The notes beneath the pieces were generated by a model that did not search any database, was not told where the DNA came from, and saw only the letters and a program-made list of their open reading frames with translations. DNA of 64,000 bases from Symbiodinium natans (taxonomy: Eukaryota; Sar; Dinophyceae; Suessiales; Symbiodiniaceae). Position 1 is the stretch's first letter. Each line of letters opens with the position of its first letter. Where the stretch lies: contig CAJNDS010000643.1 in assembly GCA_905221605.1 (NCBI GenBank), positions 35,731 to 99,730 on the forward strand, in the 5' to 3' direction. Below, in pieces: positions 45,001-51,621 of the stretch. The position numbers and the translations under genes are program-made.

Positions 45001-48000
45001 AAATCAGTTCTTCCAGGTGCAGCCCCGGGCATACTCTGGGCCCTTGGAGCCAGCGCTATTGCGGAGGAGGCGACCCGCATTCTCAATGATGCGCTCTCCG
45101 CACTACCTGACCCGCCGCAGCCTGAGCTCACGGACATTTCCCTTTGCCTGTTGCCCAAACCCGCCAAAATAGCTCAGCAACCCTCAGATGTGCGTCCGAT
45201 AAGCCTCTTACATCCACTCAACAAAATACAGGCAAGCATGCTGGCTTCCATGGTCAAGCCCTTCCTTGACTCCTATCTGCGAGGTGTCCCGCAATATGCG
45301 TATGTAAGTGGCAGATCTGCACCTGAGGCACTCGCCAGAGTGTTTTCACACTTGCATTTCGTTCGTCAGCTCGCACCCAAAAAGGAGCGCATGGTCCAAC
45401 GTCGGCAGCAAGGACTTACTCGCACAGAATGCTCGGGAGGGCTCACCTTCTCCCTGGATGTTGCAAAAGCCTTTGACACCATTCCTAGATGGGTCATTCA
45501 AGCTGCTTGCGTTGATGCGGGTATCCCACAGCACATATTACAGCACATCGATGCAGTTCATGCTTATCTCCGAGTTGGCATTAATCACTTTGGGCACCAT
45601 GGCTCTTGCCGCACAAGCCGCGGCATTCGACAAGGATGTAATCTCGCACCTTCATTATGGTGTCTCGCCACGGCCTTTGTCTATAAGCAATTGCTTAAAG
45701 CACTGGGGCCCAATGCGGCTGAGATTCTCACGCTTTTCGCCGATGATGTCATTGCCCAATGGAAAATCAATGATTTGGCCGAGCTGAGGCAGACAATGAG
45801 CCAGCTCACGATCTTGATCGCCACACTGAGGCACTTCGGCATGGACGTCAGCGCACAAAAGAGTGTCATTTTATACTCCTTGCATGGGCGCAAGGCCGAA
45901 AAATTCCTGTGCAATGCCCGCTTCAAACGTGCTGACAAGTGGCACATGCGCGTCAGCCCGGACCTTGACTTCCCAATCGTCCGCCAGCATAAGTACCTAG
46001 GGGTTATAATCTCTTATGGCAGCTTTGAAGCCCATACCCTGGAACATCGCACCCACTGCGCCTCCACAGCTTTTTCCAGGCTGCGACACATCCTATGCAC
46101 CAAGAATGTCTTATCGACGATCAAGAGGGTGCAACTCTGGAAGGCCATCATTTGGCCCACACTTAAGTATGGACTTACGTCTCTCCTTCTGTCTGTCCAT
46201 GAACAGATCCAAGTGGTTGGATACGTTGCCAGACAACTTCGAGCGATCACCGGGCAGCTGGCCCATCACACGCATGAAACCACTAGGGATTTTCTTGAAA
46301 AATGGAAATTTCAGCCGCTGTGCATCCTTTCGGCCGAGGTTGGGACCAACTACCGGCGGTACGAGGCACAGGCCGATCTGCACATCACCCGCGTCACACA
46401 GTGGCATGCCCTTCTTTCATCCACCTATGCCACAGGGTTGGGCTCCACCCAGGACCGTGCACAACTTACACCTGTCGATGCTGTGATCTCCCGCACATAC
46501 CAATGCCCAGATTGCCCCTCGTGCTTCGCCACTGCAGGCCTGCTGCAAGTACATAGGGTCAAAAGCCATGGCCAAGCCAAGATCCTTGAAAAGCGGAAAC
46601 AGGCACAAATGCAGAATCAAGTCGAGCATGCGCTGCATGGAGTGCCCACATGCAAGCATTGCCTGCATGAGTTTAATGGTTGGCGCAACTTCAACTCTCA
46701 TATCCTGCTTGGTAACTGCCCTGTCCTGACTGCAGCCACAACCACACAGGCCAACATTGACACCGCTGTGCCTCCGACTGCATCGAATGAGCCGGCGCCG
46801 AATACGGATGCCAACACCTCCGAGTTGGGTGACCATTCCCCTGTATCCACTTTTGTGCAGACGATCTCACAGGAAAGCTCCTACACAGCACTTGCTGTCA
46901 CCACAGGTCCAGAATGGAGACGGGTAGTCGGAGTAGGCCAACTTCATGCTAGGATGAAAAACTTTTGTCCTGAGTGCGGGCTTTATGCAGCAAATCCGTC
47001 GCGCATCAAGGTACATATGCGTGCCAAACATAAGGACTGTCTTGATCGGCTCGAGCATTCGGAAGTGCTTGCCTCCTGTATTCGAACGCGAAAGCCCTGC
47101 GTGTACTGTGGTCAGCACATACCTAAGTCCACCTTTGAGGGCACGCATGCAACTGGCTGCTATGTGCTGTGGCAATCTATGTATGCCATGCTGCAATCTG
47201 GCCTGACACCCTCAGGTCTCGACTATGTCAGCAAACGCTACCGAGATTCCAGATGGGGAAGAGCTGAACCTCTTCAAGAGATTCATGCCCAGCCAGCAGG
47301 CGGAGAAGGAGCAGGAGGATGCCCCGGAAAGGGCTTCGAAGCAGCAGCGCACCAAGGAGATAGTGCAAAAGGGGGGGAGCGGACGCCACGGCAAGGGCAA
47401 GGGATCCAGTCGGGGCCCTCAGCAGCCAGCCTTTCGTTCCAGGCGCTCTTCGGACAAGCAGCAGGGCCTCAGCGATCAAAACCTGTTCCTTCTTTGTCAG
47501 ATGCTGATCCGCCTTGTGCTGCGCCAGGGAGATGCACTGAGGATCTTGGCTCTCGACACCTCACTGGTCCTGTGGCTCCGGACTGGACTTCCAGCGGGAG
47601 TCCCGGAAGCGATGTTCACGGCTGCCCAGAAGTGGAAGGAGCTTCGGGAGGCAGGAGAGGTGAAGGCCCCACTGCGACACATCCTGTGGCTGTGCCTCCT
47701 CACAGAGCTCGAAGCCAGGACAAACCCGGCCAAGCTCACGGAGGAAACCAAGACTCACTTAACGAAAATGGGCTTCATCAAGGACGGACAGTGGCTCTAC
47801 TTGAAGTGGTCCTTCGAGGAGAACAAGCTGCTTACGGACCCTGCCCGGAGCCCCATCTCCCTCGAGGACGCCCATCAGCAAGTGAAAGACCTCCTGCGAA
47901 TGTCCCAGGATCCCCAGGTCATCACCAGGTTCCATCCGACTCGCCCGTTGGCACCAGAGCTCAAGAGTCCCACCGTCACGTTCATGCTGTCCATTGCCCT

Positions 48001-49068
48001 TCGGTCGGAGCAGGCAAACGAGCTTCACTCCAACCTCCTGCGACTAGCGGGGAACGCGTGCACTCAGGTAGTGGGCATGACACATCGCCAGGAACGTCTC
48101 AGTCGATCCAACCTCGAGAAGCAGCTCTCCAAGTACCTTCAGACAGGAGATCTTGCCCCACTGGAGGAGGGCAGTCGACCATCGATCACCCAGATGCAGG
48201 CCGGATTCACGCCTCACCCACCAGCCATACCGCCACACCTCCACACTTGTCGCCTTTGCATGGCATGGACCAGCAACACATTCTCCGTGCAAAGCTTGTC
48301 AACAGTGGTAACACATGTTATACCAATGCAATCATACTTGCCCTTCTTTGGACTGCATGCCGTTCGGGTCAACCCTCACTGCCCGCAGGACTGATGAGGA
48401 CACTAAGTTCGGCCCTCAAAGAACGCAAGCCTTTGAATGTATGGCAGCTTTTGTGGTGGCGCAACCTCATGCGACAATGGAGCGAGCCCAACAGGCAGCA
48501 TGATGCTGCCGAACTCATTGCGTTCCTCCAGGACAAAGGGTTTGCCGAATACTACGAGGGCCACTGGCAGCGACGAGTTCTTGCTGAGGGACGTATCAGC
48601 ATTGAGGAGGCTGGCAGCACAATGCCACTTCTTCTATCGGTTCCCCTCTCAGCTCATTGCACACCTCAAGCCCTGTTGGATCAATGGCATGCTCAGGCCG
48701 GATTTGCGGGATTGCTGACAGCGCCATCGCACCTTATTGTGCAGCTCAATCGTTTTGGCGTTGAAGAAGAGTCATTGCAAAAAAGTAGTTGCCCTGTTGA
48801 TATCACCAGCACGTTAAGCGTCCCGGTGTTCGACGTTGACCTCGTGACCACCAGACAGCTGTACAGACTTCATGCCTGCATTGTTCATCTTGGTCCACAC
48901 CCCACTTCCGGGCACTACAGAGCTGTTCTTATGAGTGAAGACAGACGATATTACACGGACGATCATACCACTGCAAAACCTCTTCTTCAGAAGGATGCTG
49001 TACAGCTTTCACTCAATGTGTACATCCTGATATATTCCAAGGCCTGCTTCACAGATGCGTCTAGCTGA
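39007..49068 (+). CDS. LINE polyprotein: endonuclease, reverse transcriptase, zinc fingers, USP protease
   Basis: A single frame from 39007 (or 38794; numbering below uses 38794) runs to 49068. The first 1500 residues are low-complexity, Pro/Ser/His-rich and only partly convincing. The APE endonuclease (nt 43530-44320) shows NIMTWNAGG, CIQETYW, LIGDFNT, TQIDFIM and a final His in HIPV. The RT (nt about 45000-46300) shows LDVAKAFDT, RGIRQGCNLAPSLW, LFADDVI (45731-45751) and HKYLGVII. Four Cys/His fingers follow (nt 46500-47170): CPDC...H..H, CKHC...H...C, CPEC...H..H and CVYC...H...C. Sequence between 47225 and 48260 is Gly/Ser/Pro-rich and better in another frame. The last 267 residues (from an ATG at 48265) are a ubiquitin-specific protease. 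Endonuclease and RT perform target-primed insertion; the protease would remove ubiquitin (inference from family). Confidence 0.85.
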   Translation: MAFPLRFLLSFWIFLHVLAGPEVDELYAELLAEADMPSLTAPMAAPVNASAASSEVTGASSASLVPPLPNATAAPATPTLGRKPKVRPGPTNLLHELLHGPPTITAAAEDTGHAGLSDPSPADGATMLSGPPAEIFLGYTVNTEGETGEAWAPDDTMVDVMLDSPDSELEELPTLQAQPITGSGSEAGSEPTEDPSNSSEPDASCSTGAPHRPPPAVTPRSGVYVHSQACQAVPTTRSVSVQAEGSAIDDAIQKRHMPRPLPPPKHRREGQSCDLSDPCFVQGCRWVGVDCFCPALHLLACMCRFSLTSQAEVMMCNDKHMIPTWQAIAALPCPHVHAPRHTRQPKPQDAAESPGTLVIRLDRLDPTALVRCARQIHGTMLCTSHTAGSTTCRQLSPALDERPAQTALSEVWVDCRHQLLRRWTQNASLCTERAAPSGVMLLRQPPRRGIMQSALRRTHVFNVSSDRFHTCFTYMCKLGSRLCGHRYRAPEAPPTTAAPRPKVIGTPLLAIHMPPVQDMEKLFGSTSDSTSSSDVDSDQANLERRLDVAVEAHRITMHCPEVRTSRGEPAMLVAQLILHAWHRIAHLTSGSSASVPCPDAASLSTRTYLSCEGNASSPSVTATGYAEERHVRPRLQDTHTSTQHAAVMMRPGTTARMYEHMPGCCLPLGVQIDDALSALPTAERDRTVPSISDVLQRRPTTDHISSNLGYLHLSKCIPGSPDVRPRYVSCEPSPTRRSRQLLDIEVHLKAEPVGHCQNACHRQKCSAGIGDRAHCSSASVSLTKHALSFTAYTNVAAASPGPYTCSAAHPTLQARGLVSEWGIRSTSPRLLRAHSCALACASAANCQRATPVVFLVAHLGPGLSKTTSRRTVIDTRYSVELTEAITLSESAQETVHGNLTLTYDNWCGAHSLSTLFLLDMRPASTAHPLQNACPMYCHAEFRPASRRASLGSARVLTSLWRPRKHSRGQPPDKARNRAPQSCEGDGLRLRMKTEMGRWTSTRSATAMTLIGMPLTCPRPPQSVAQLSQQDPRLHRIPRLPPPGRPRTRMMLTVLLLEQLGVPDFHRALGSDHRFQVRPTQPVQVKLLPPERQAFFELGSEPEQHAPKARLHPDQAHPWKHLEDHLHPQWGICLLDPHHPLRAWDPLCDHHLMVGSGRLPPPIPQQHPLEAAQQEGTLMATLARRDPPHRAQLPLPYPSPTRQRGHHRSHSHPDTEPDRPTAYTPGSDHQPVLLASWKDDLHMRALQPQAPPTLPPSLKKPRRMEQGIHHDGPSCHLLPHAWLAPTAPALFHGTPEPRGRMSPKPRIIASKAWHLLRRWKFRYLRMCTRSKRKRNAACLWCLHDWVSNALTALLPFLLSSLLRSLTHCIPIPYAPTKADRGPKPASRTRTRSRLLLSLLFLWQVQASRAASFSSGEPRVGSEATDPGASTSLPSRHTPANPGHYVPTLTGCRKRSFKRAVLRARHFGITRYRGRLCSVHDLLGRGEQSHPDTTSPHRSIPRPPPPGLRCNIMTWNAGGLTVTVWNEFLTWLLKTPHGHDIVCIQETYWRDDFEWDDDHWSYIHHGSHKPKEAGLLMCISKKLAQPHMIKHTPVLVGRLQHVRIFFPKGHQPLDVLHVYQHAWYHQKNDDQQDWWRGATERRHRFLQRLQATVRSFPIRNPLCLIGDFNTSLPHMTGLTGMGRPTKSGPQSDTADLCAFLEVHRLVACNTFGRAPAATFVNESTGAVTQIDFIMLRQFHSDRESKKAKPFNWPVAASRKGAQHIPVQASFSLDWKPWGLSSALELQNNIQPRQVSDALKQDPNLEADFVCNLKVRLPPQPTAAQLDLALKQAWHDTSARPAFSPPDIKDRPHEQVLSLWQARAALLQAPISDSQLHNCFHQWRLLAPAIRAERLLKQAARQRKRNFLNDCLSQAETAAASGNHTVVYRMLKVLAPKQQRKRIQIRTPQGQVQRPAAERDTLVAYYEELYQAPSAEPALDACPVIYTADHCLHALRALPRPKSVLPGAAPGILWALGASAIAEEATRILNDALSALPDPPQPELTDISLCLLPKPAKIAQQPSDVRPISLLHPLNKIQASMLASMVKPFLDSYLRGVPQYAYVSGRSAPEALARVFSHLHFVRQLAPKKERMVQRRQQGLTRTECSGGLTFSLDVAKAFDTIPRWVIQAACVDAGIPQHILQHIDAVHAYLRVGINHFGHHGSCRTSRGIRQGCNLAPSLWCLATAFVYKQLLKALGPNAAEILTLFADDVIAQWKINDLAELRQTMSQLTILIATLRHFGMDVSAQKSVILYSLHGRKAEKFLCNARFKRADKWHMRVSPDLDFPIVRQHKYLGVIISYGSFEAHTLEHRTHCASTAFSRLRHILCTKNVLSTIKRVQLWKAIIWPTLKYGLTSLLLSVHEQIQVVGYVARQLRAITGQLAHHTHETTRDFLEKWKFQPLCILSAEVGTNYRRYEAQADLHITRVTQWHALLSSTYATGLGSTQDRAQLTPVDAVISRTYQCPDCPSCFATAGLLQVHRVKSHGQAKILEKRKQAQMQNQVEHALHGVPTCKHCLHEFNGWRNFNSHILLGNCPVLTAATTTQANIDTAVPPTASNEPAPNTDANTSELGDHSPVSTFVQTISQESSYTALAVTTGPEWRRVVGVGQLHARMKNFCPECGLYAANPSRIKVHMRAKHKDCLDRLEHSEVLASCIRTRKPCVYCGQHIPKSTFEGTHATGCYVLWQSMYAMLQSGLTPSGLDYVSKRYRDSRWGRAEPLQEIHAQPAGGEGAGGCPGKGFEAAAHQGDSAKGGERTPRQGQGIQSGPSAASLSFQALFGQAAGPQRSKPVPSLSDADPPCAAPGRCTEDLGSRHLTGPVAPDWTSSGSPGSDVHGCPEVEGASGGRRGEGPTATHPVAVPPHRARSQDKPGQAHGGNQDSLNENGLHQGRTVALLEVVLRGEQAAYGPCPEPHLPRGRPSASERPPANVPGSPGHHQVPSDSPVGTRAQESHRHVHAVHCPSVGAGKRASLQPPATSGERVHSGSGHDTSPGTSQSIQPREAALQVPSDRRSCPTGGGQSTIDHPDAGRIHASPTSHTATPPHLSPLHGMDQQHILRAKLVNSGNTCYTNAIILALLWTACRSGQPSLPAGLMRTLSSALKERKPLNVWQLLWWRNLMRQWSEPNRQHDAAELIAFLQDKGFAEYYEGHWQRRVLAEGRISIEEAGSTMPLLLSVPLSAHCTPQALLDQWHAQAGFAGLLTAPSHLIVQLNRFGVEEESLQKSSCPVDITSTLSVPVFDVDLVTTRQLYRLHACIVHLGPHPTSGHYRAVLMSEDRRYYTDDHTTAKPLLQKDAVQLSLNVYILIYSKACFTDASS
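41883..42815 (+). CDS. nested alternative-frame ORF in the LINE, ORF1-like (310 aa)
   Basis: In a different frame from the main LINE frame, it starts MAPKKTLKRPATGQSSKPGP and continues with a Ser/Asp-rich then Pro-rich sequence. Composition (a basic start, acidic Ser/Asp patch, few rare residues) is more protein-like than the overlapping main frame, which is rich in His/Pro/Arg/Leu as shadows often are. It lies upstream of the endonuclease, where ORF1 of a LINE would sit. No domain is recognised. Confidence 0.4.
   Translation: MAPKKTLKRPATGQSSKPGPSILRRGRFAPSNEDRNGAMDEHTLSDSNDSDRNALDLPEAPSVCGSTVATGPKAAPNSPSSSSRTATDTDDAHSTSAGAIGGARFSPGPRIRPSIPGEAYAASTGETPASRTASILRAGLRARATRSKSPPPPRPSPPMEAPGGPPPPTVGHLPAGPPPPTESMGPTLRPPPHGGLRPITATHPPAAPVGGCTAGGHSDGHLSPAGPPAPRPAAITLPLTYSPEGTPSVTLPPGYGARPTNGIHAWIRPSARAPGILEGRPPHAGIAAPGSPNTPAILEEATEDGARDTP
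47225..48394 (+). CDS. overlapping ORF between RT and USP regions of the LINE (389 aa)
   Basis: It starts at ATG 47225, overlapping the end of the zinc-finger region in the main frame. Residues 1-75 are hydrophilic and Lys/Arg/Gln-rich. Residues 80-330 form a coherent helical domain ('DQNLFLLCQMLIRLVLRQGD', 'APLRHILWLCLLTELEA'), whereas the main frame here is a Gly/Ser/Pro-rich shadow. From about 48240 the convincing protein passes back to the main frame as the USP domain, so the last 50 residues are probably not meaningful. The order suggests a separate ORF, or a frameshift fusion to USP. A nucleic-acid-binding role is only a guess. Confidence 0.6.
   Translation: MSANATEIPDGEELNLFKRFMPSQQAEKEQEDAPERASKQQRTKEIVQKGGSGRHGKGKGSSRGPQQPAFRSRRSSDKQQGLSDQNLFLLCQMLIRLVLRQGDALRILALDTSLVLWLRTGLPAGVPEAMFTAAQKWKELREAGEVKAPLRHILWLCLLTELEARTNPAKLTEETKTHLTKMGFIKDGQWLYLKWSFEENKLLTDPARSPISLEDAHQQVKDLLRMSQDPQVITRFHPTRPLAPELKSPTVTFMLSIALRSEQANELHSNLLRLAGNACTQVVGMTHRQERLSRSNLEKQLSKYLQTGDLAPLEEGSRPSITQMQAGFTPHPPAIPPHLHTCRLCMAWTSNTFSVQSLSTVVTHVIPMQSYLPFFGLHAVRVNPHCPQD
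48265..49068 (+). other. ubiquitin-specific protease (USP/UCH) domain of the LINE, possibly its own ORF
   Basis: In the main frame an ATG at 48265 opens 267 residues with the USP signature. The Cys box is NSGNTCYTNAIILALLW (Cys codon 48316-48318, residue 3175). QHDAAELIAFL corresponds to the usual QxDAxEF. LIVQLNRFG corresponds to the hydrophobic-hydrophobic-x-LKRF strand. The His box is HLGPHPTSGHYRAV (His codon 48913-48915, residue 3374), followed by YYTDDH with the third catalytic Asp. The length is at the short end for USPs, with no large insertions and no obvious zinc-ribbon fingers. USPs cleave ubiquitin from proteins (family knowledge). All catalytic positions look intact. Confidence 0.85.
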
Positions 49069-49357
49069 GTTACGGCCCTGCATGCACATGTGGCTTTTGG
49101 ATTGGGACGCCTTTCCTCTTGCCGTTTACATGTCGCATGTCACTGTCGCGCGCTGACGAGCGAAAGTGCAGTGCTTTGGGTGTCGGACTCCTTTCTTTTC
49201 ACTCGTTTTCCGTGGTTGGCCTGCTTGGGCATTCGTGCCGGGGCCACAAGTCTTTTGTAGTTAGGAGCTTAGCTCGCTGCTCTCATGCAGCCGGACCACA
49301 GTGTCTGCTTCGGACTCGCTAGGTGCCAGACATGGCATTGCGCTGCAAAGCAAAAAA

Positions 49358-49370
49358 GCTTCATTCAGCA
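49358..49370. repeat. 13-bp target-site duplication of the LINE, right copy
   Basis: It is a perfect match to 38761-38773 and follows the A-rich 3' tail of the LINE. Deleting the LINE plus one copy restores the RNase H frame of element C (RACFIQ joined to HEVQSG). Confidence 0.95.
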
Positions 49371-50242
49371 TGAAGTTCAGTCGGGATCCATTGTGGTCAA
49401 GCCCGTCAGAGGCAAGGACAATCCCGCCGACATCTTCACAAAGAGTTTAGATGGTCCCACTACACTTCGGCACATGGCCAGCTTGGGGCTCGAGGAAGTC
49501 CAGCTGAGAAAAGGGTCTGCGTGTGCTGTGGGTCTTCTGAAGGGTGTTGTGTCGAAAGGGGAGTGGGTATCCTTGGCTGAGAGGGTAGGGCTTAAGAAGG
49601 GCCACAAGTGGCTTCTGATCGAGTTCTGTGCCCTTCTCGACGCCAACATGCACCGGGTTGCGAAAGAGGAGTTTCCGAATGTTTGTGTCCTTACCGTTAC
49701 CGAGAGGGATGACGGGAGGAGACCGGAGACGGTCACTGCGATCAAGGGTGTTATCGCATCCGCCTTGGAACGCGGGGTCTGCATCTTCTTATGGTCCTCG
49801 ACCCCATGCACGGGGTGGTGCCCGTATCAGCGGATGCATCTCCAGAAACAGGGTTCCACCTACAAGGGTCATTTAAACGGCCTGTGGGACTGCCACAAGC
49901 GTCTGTGGAGTAACTTTGTCAGCCTGACGAAGTACACACACGGCTGGGCCATCGAGTGGCCAGCCCGCTGCGCTTACTGGTCCCAGACCCAGAGCTTTCT
50001 CCGAACCTCGCGAGCGACCTTGTACGACTGTCGTGTGGACGCTTGTGCTGCGGGGCTGAGAGGAAATGACGGGGAACTTGTGTCGAAGCGTTGGAGAGTG
50101 GTGACTACGCATGCAGGGTTGCCGAGGGTCTTGAAGGGCTGAAATGCGACCATGCGCATCCGCATTCCAAGGTCTTTGTTCTCAAAGAGACGCAACATTA
50201 TCCTGAAGCTATGTGTAGGGTTGTTTTGAGCAGCTTGTAAAG
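49371..50242 (+). pseudogene. copia element C, end of RNase H and methyltransferase-like C-terminal tail
   Basis: The segment continues element C directly after the LINE: HEVQSGS, then the RNase H end 'GKDNPADIFTKSLDG'. A tail follows with LLIEFCALLDANMHR, 'ALERGVCIFLWSSTPCTGWCPYQ' in two parts, and 'GWAIEWPARCAYW'. A stop at 50142 is a one-base shift; the next frame gives 'CDHAHPHSKVFVLKETQHYP' and ends near 50242. The tail matches that of element B motif by motif. The acidic-aromatic motif I and the Ser-Thr-Pro-Cys box suggest a SAM-dependent methyltransferase fold, which is my inference. Confidence 0.75.
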
Positions 50243-50305
50243 GTCGTCTGCTCTGCAGCCGTTTTGCTTTTCTGAGCCAAGGGTTTAGGGTGGAACGCCA
50301 AGACC

Positions 50306-50650
50306 ATGAGTTTACCTCGGGTCTCGCTTACACTAGGGTTTTCAGAGGCCATGGACTATGCTGTGGTCCTCTTCCAGCGGTTGGGCAACGAACTACTCGA
50401 GCCACAGCTGCTTTGTCTTTTCGTCTTAGCTGCAGGGATGGTTGTTGGCCACTTCCTTACGTATGCCTACTACCGCCTTGTGGTGAGACAGCTCCGGGAG
50501 CTGAAGGGTGCACCGCCGACGGACATCTATGTCACCCGGCATGGTCAGTGTTACCACAGCGATGCTTTCTGTCCGTCACTTCGCAACAGCCAGCCTACGG
50601 GCAAGCGCAAGTGCCATCTTTGCTACCCCTACACGTCGACGGGGCCGTGA
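50306..50650 (+). CDS. small membrane protein with Cys-rich tail, downstream of copia C (114 aa)
   Basis: The frame opens at 50306 and contains one clear transmembrane segment (QLLCLFVLAAGMVVGHFLTY, about residues 34-53). A basic linker follows, then a Cys/His cluster 'HGQCYHSDAFC' and 'RKCHLC' (about residues 80-106) that could bind a metal. It starts about 60 bases after element C's tail ends, on the same strand. It may therefore be an accessory ORF of that element, in the position where some copia lineages carry an env-like gene. No close family is recognised. Confidence 0.5.
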   Translation: MSLPRVSLTLGFSEAMDYAVVLFQRLGNELLEPQLLCLFVLAAGMVVGHFLTYAYYRLVVRQLRELKGAPPTDIYVTRHGQCYHSDAFCPSLRNSQPTGKRKCHLCYPYTSTGP

Positions 50651-50761
50651 CAGCCTCAATGCCCAGAGGGGGAGTAAGAGACCAAAGGTTCTATGTGGGC
50701 CTTGGGCTGCCAGCGTCTTTTAAGTTTTTTTCCCAGAGGACTCGCTTGCGAAGTGGTGTAG

Positions 50762-50884
50762 AGAGTAGGTCTCCTCAGCTTTTAGAGCTTAGGGAGTGTT
50801 TTCCAGTGTCTTCCCGGAGCACAGAGTAGGTCGCCTCAGCTTTTAGAGCCTAGGGAGTGTTTTCCAGTGTTTTCCCGAAGCACC
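50762..50884. repeat. tandem duplication, two copies of about 61 bp
   Basis: Each copy reads 'gtaggtc.cctcagcttttagagc.tagggagtgttttccagtgt.ttcccg.agcac' with three or four differences. It lies just downstream of the small membrane ORF, perhaps within the 3' LTR of element C. Confidence 0.85.
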
Positions 50885-51120
50885 GTGAGGTTTGACCAGT
50901 TTTGACTGCGTGGCTCAAGACCGGAGTATGCGAGCATGCAAAAGTGAGAAGCGTGCAGGGCTTGAGTGTGAGTCTTGTAGGGCTGTGGGTTGCTTGCCGC
51001 GTTTCGGCCTTTTACGGAAAACAAGTGACCAGAGCTGGTGTCGTTTGTGTTGGCAGGCGGAGCACTTGGGGGGTCTCCCCAGCTCGCTGACGCCGTGGTG
51101 GATCTCTGCCGTGACGCCCT

Positions 51121-51160
51121 CATCCAACTCTCAAGCCCGAAGCTGTCGCCCTGGATCCCA
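51121..51160. repeat. short direct repeat, copy 1 (partner 51463-51498)
   Basis: 'caagcccgaagctgtcgccctg' followed by 'gatccca' recurs about 340 bp downstream with one base changed. This could be an LTR-derived or segmental duplication. Confidence 0.7.
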
Positions 51161-51289
51161 GCAGAGACTGACGTCGGCCAGTGTTGGAATCACTGCGTTG
51201 TGAATATCATCGTTGTTGTCAGAGGGTCGACAGACGTCAGAAGACTCAGAAGACGATCTGACGCATTTGCAGGGGGCCTACCAAAAAAA

Positions 51290-51314
51290 CCTAAAACCCT
51301 AAACCCTAAACCCC
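51290..51314. repeat. interstitial telomere-like tract (CCCTAAA)
   Basis: About three CCCTAAA units including one with an extra A. The C-rich strand is on plus. Confidence 0.75.
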
Positions 51315-51462
51315 ACTTTAGTGTGTGCCGCGGCTGCCTCAGCATCTGCGTGCCCTTTTTTTGGCTAGGAGAGTGCCAGGATAAGCGAATCGGCTGGACA
51401 CCGTACTGGGGGGAGGGGGGCCCACCCTCTCCCCTCCGCGTGCATTCATGCCCCGTGAGAAG

Positions 51463-51498
51463 TACAACTCAAGCCCGAAGCTGTCGCCCTGAATCCCA
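51463..51498. repeat. short direct repeat, copy 2 (partner 51121-51160)
   Basis: It matches 51121-51160 in the same orientation. Confidence 0.7.
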
Positions 51499-51543
51499 CG
51501 CTTGGACGCTAGCAAAACTAAAGACACAGCTCTGGGTCAGCTC

Positions 51544-51621
51544 CCACTCACTCACTCACTCACTCACTCACACACTTATTCACTCACTTACGCACTCACT
51601 TAATCATATTCACTTATACAC
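51544..51621. repeat. (CACT)n-like microsatellite
   Basis: About seven perfect CACT/ACTC units are followed by degenerate 'cactcactta' units. Confidence 0.9.

Larger units (their letters stand above)
38774..49357 (+). mobile_element. full-length LINE (non-LTR retrotransposon) with C-terminal ubiquitin protease, 10.6 kb
   Basis: The ends are set by a perfect 13-bp target duplication. The 5' end is a T/C-rich leader (38774-39006). The 3' end is a short A-rich tail (gcaaagcaaaaaa). An APE-type endonuclease, an RT with FADD, zinc fingers and a USP protease are encoded in one stop-free frame. Target-primed reverse transcription explains the duplication and tail. The intact frame and exact duplication mark a young insertion. 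Confidence 0.95.

Noticed and set aside
49119-49322. Short frame after the LINE stop
   Set aside because: It lies in the LINE 3' untranslated region and has no domain.
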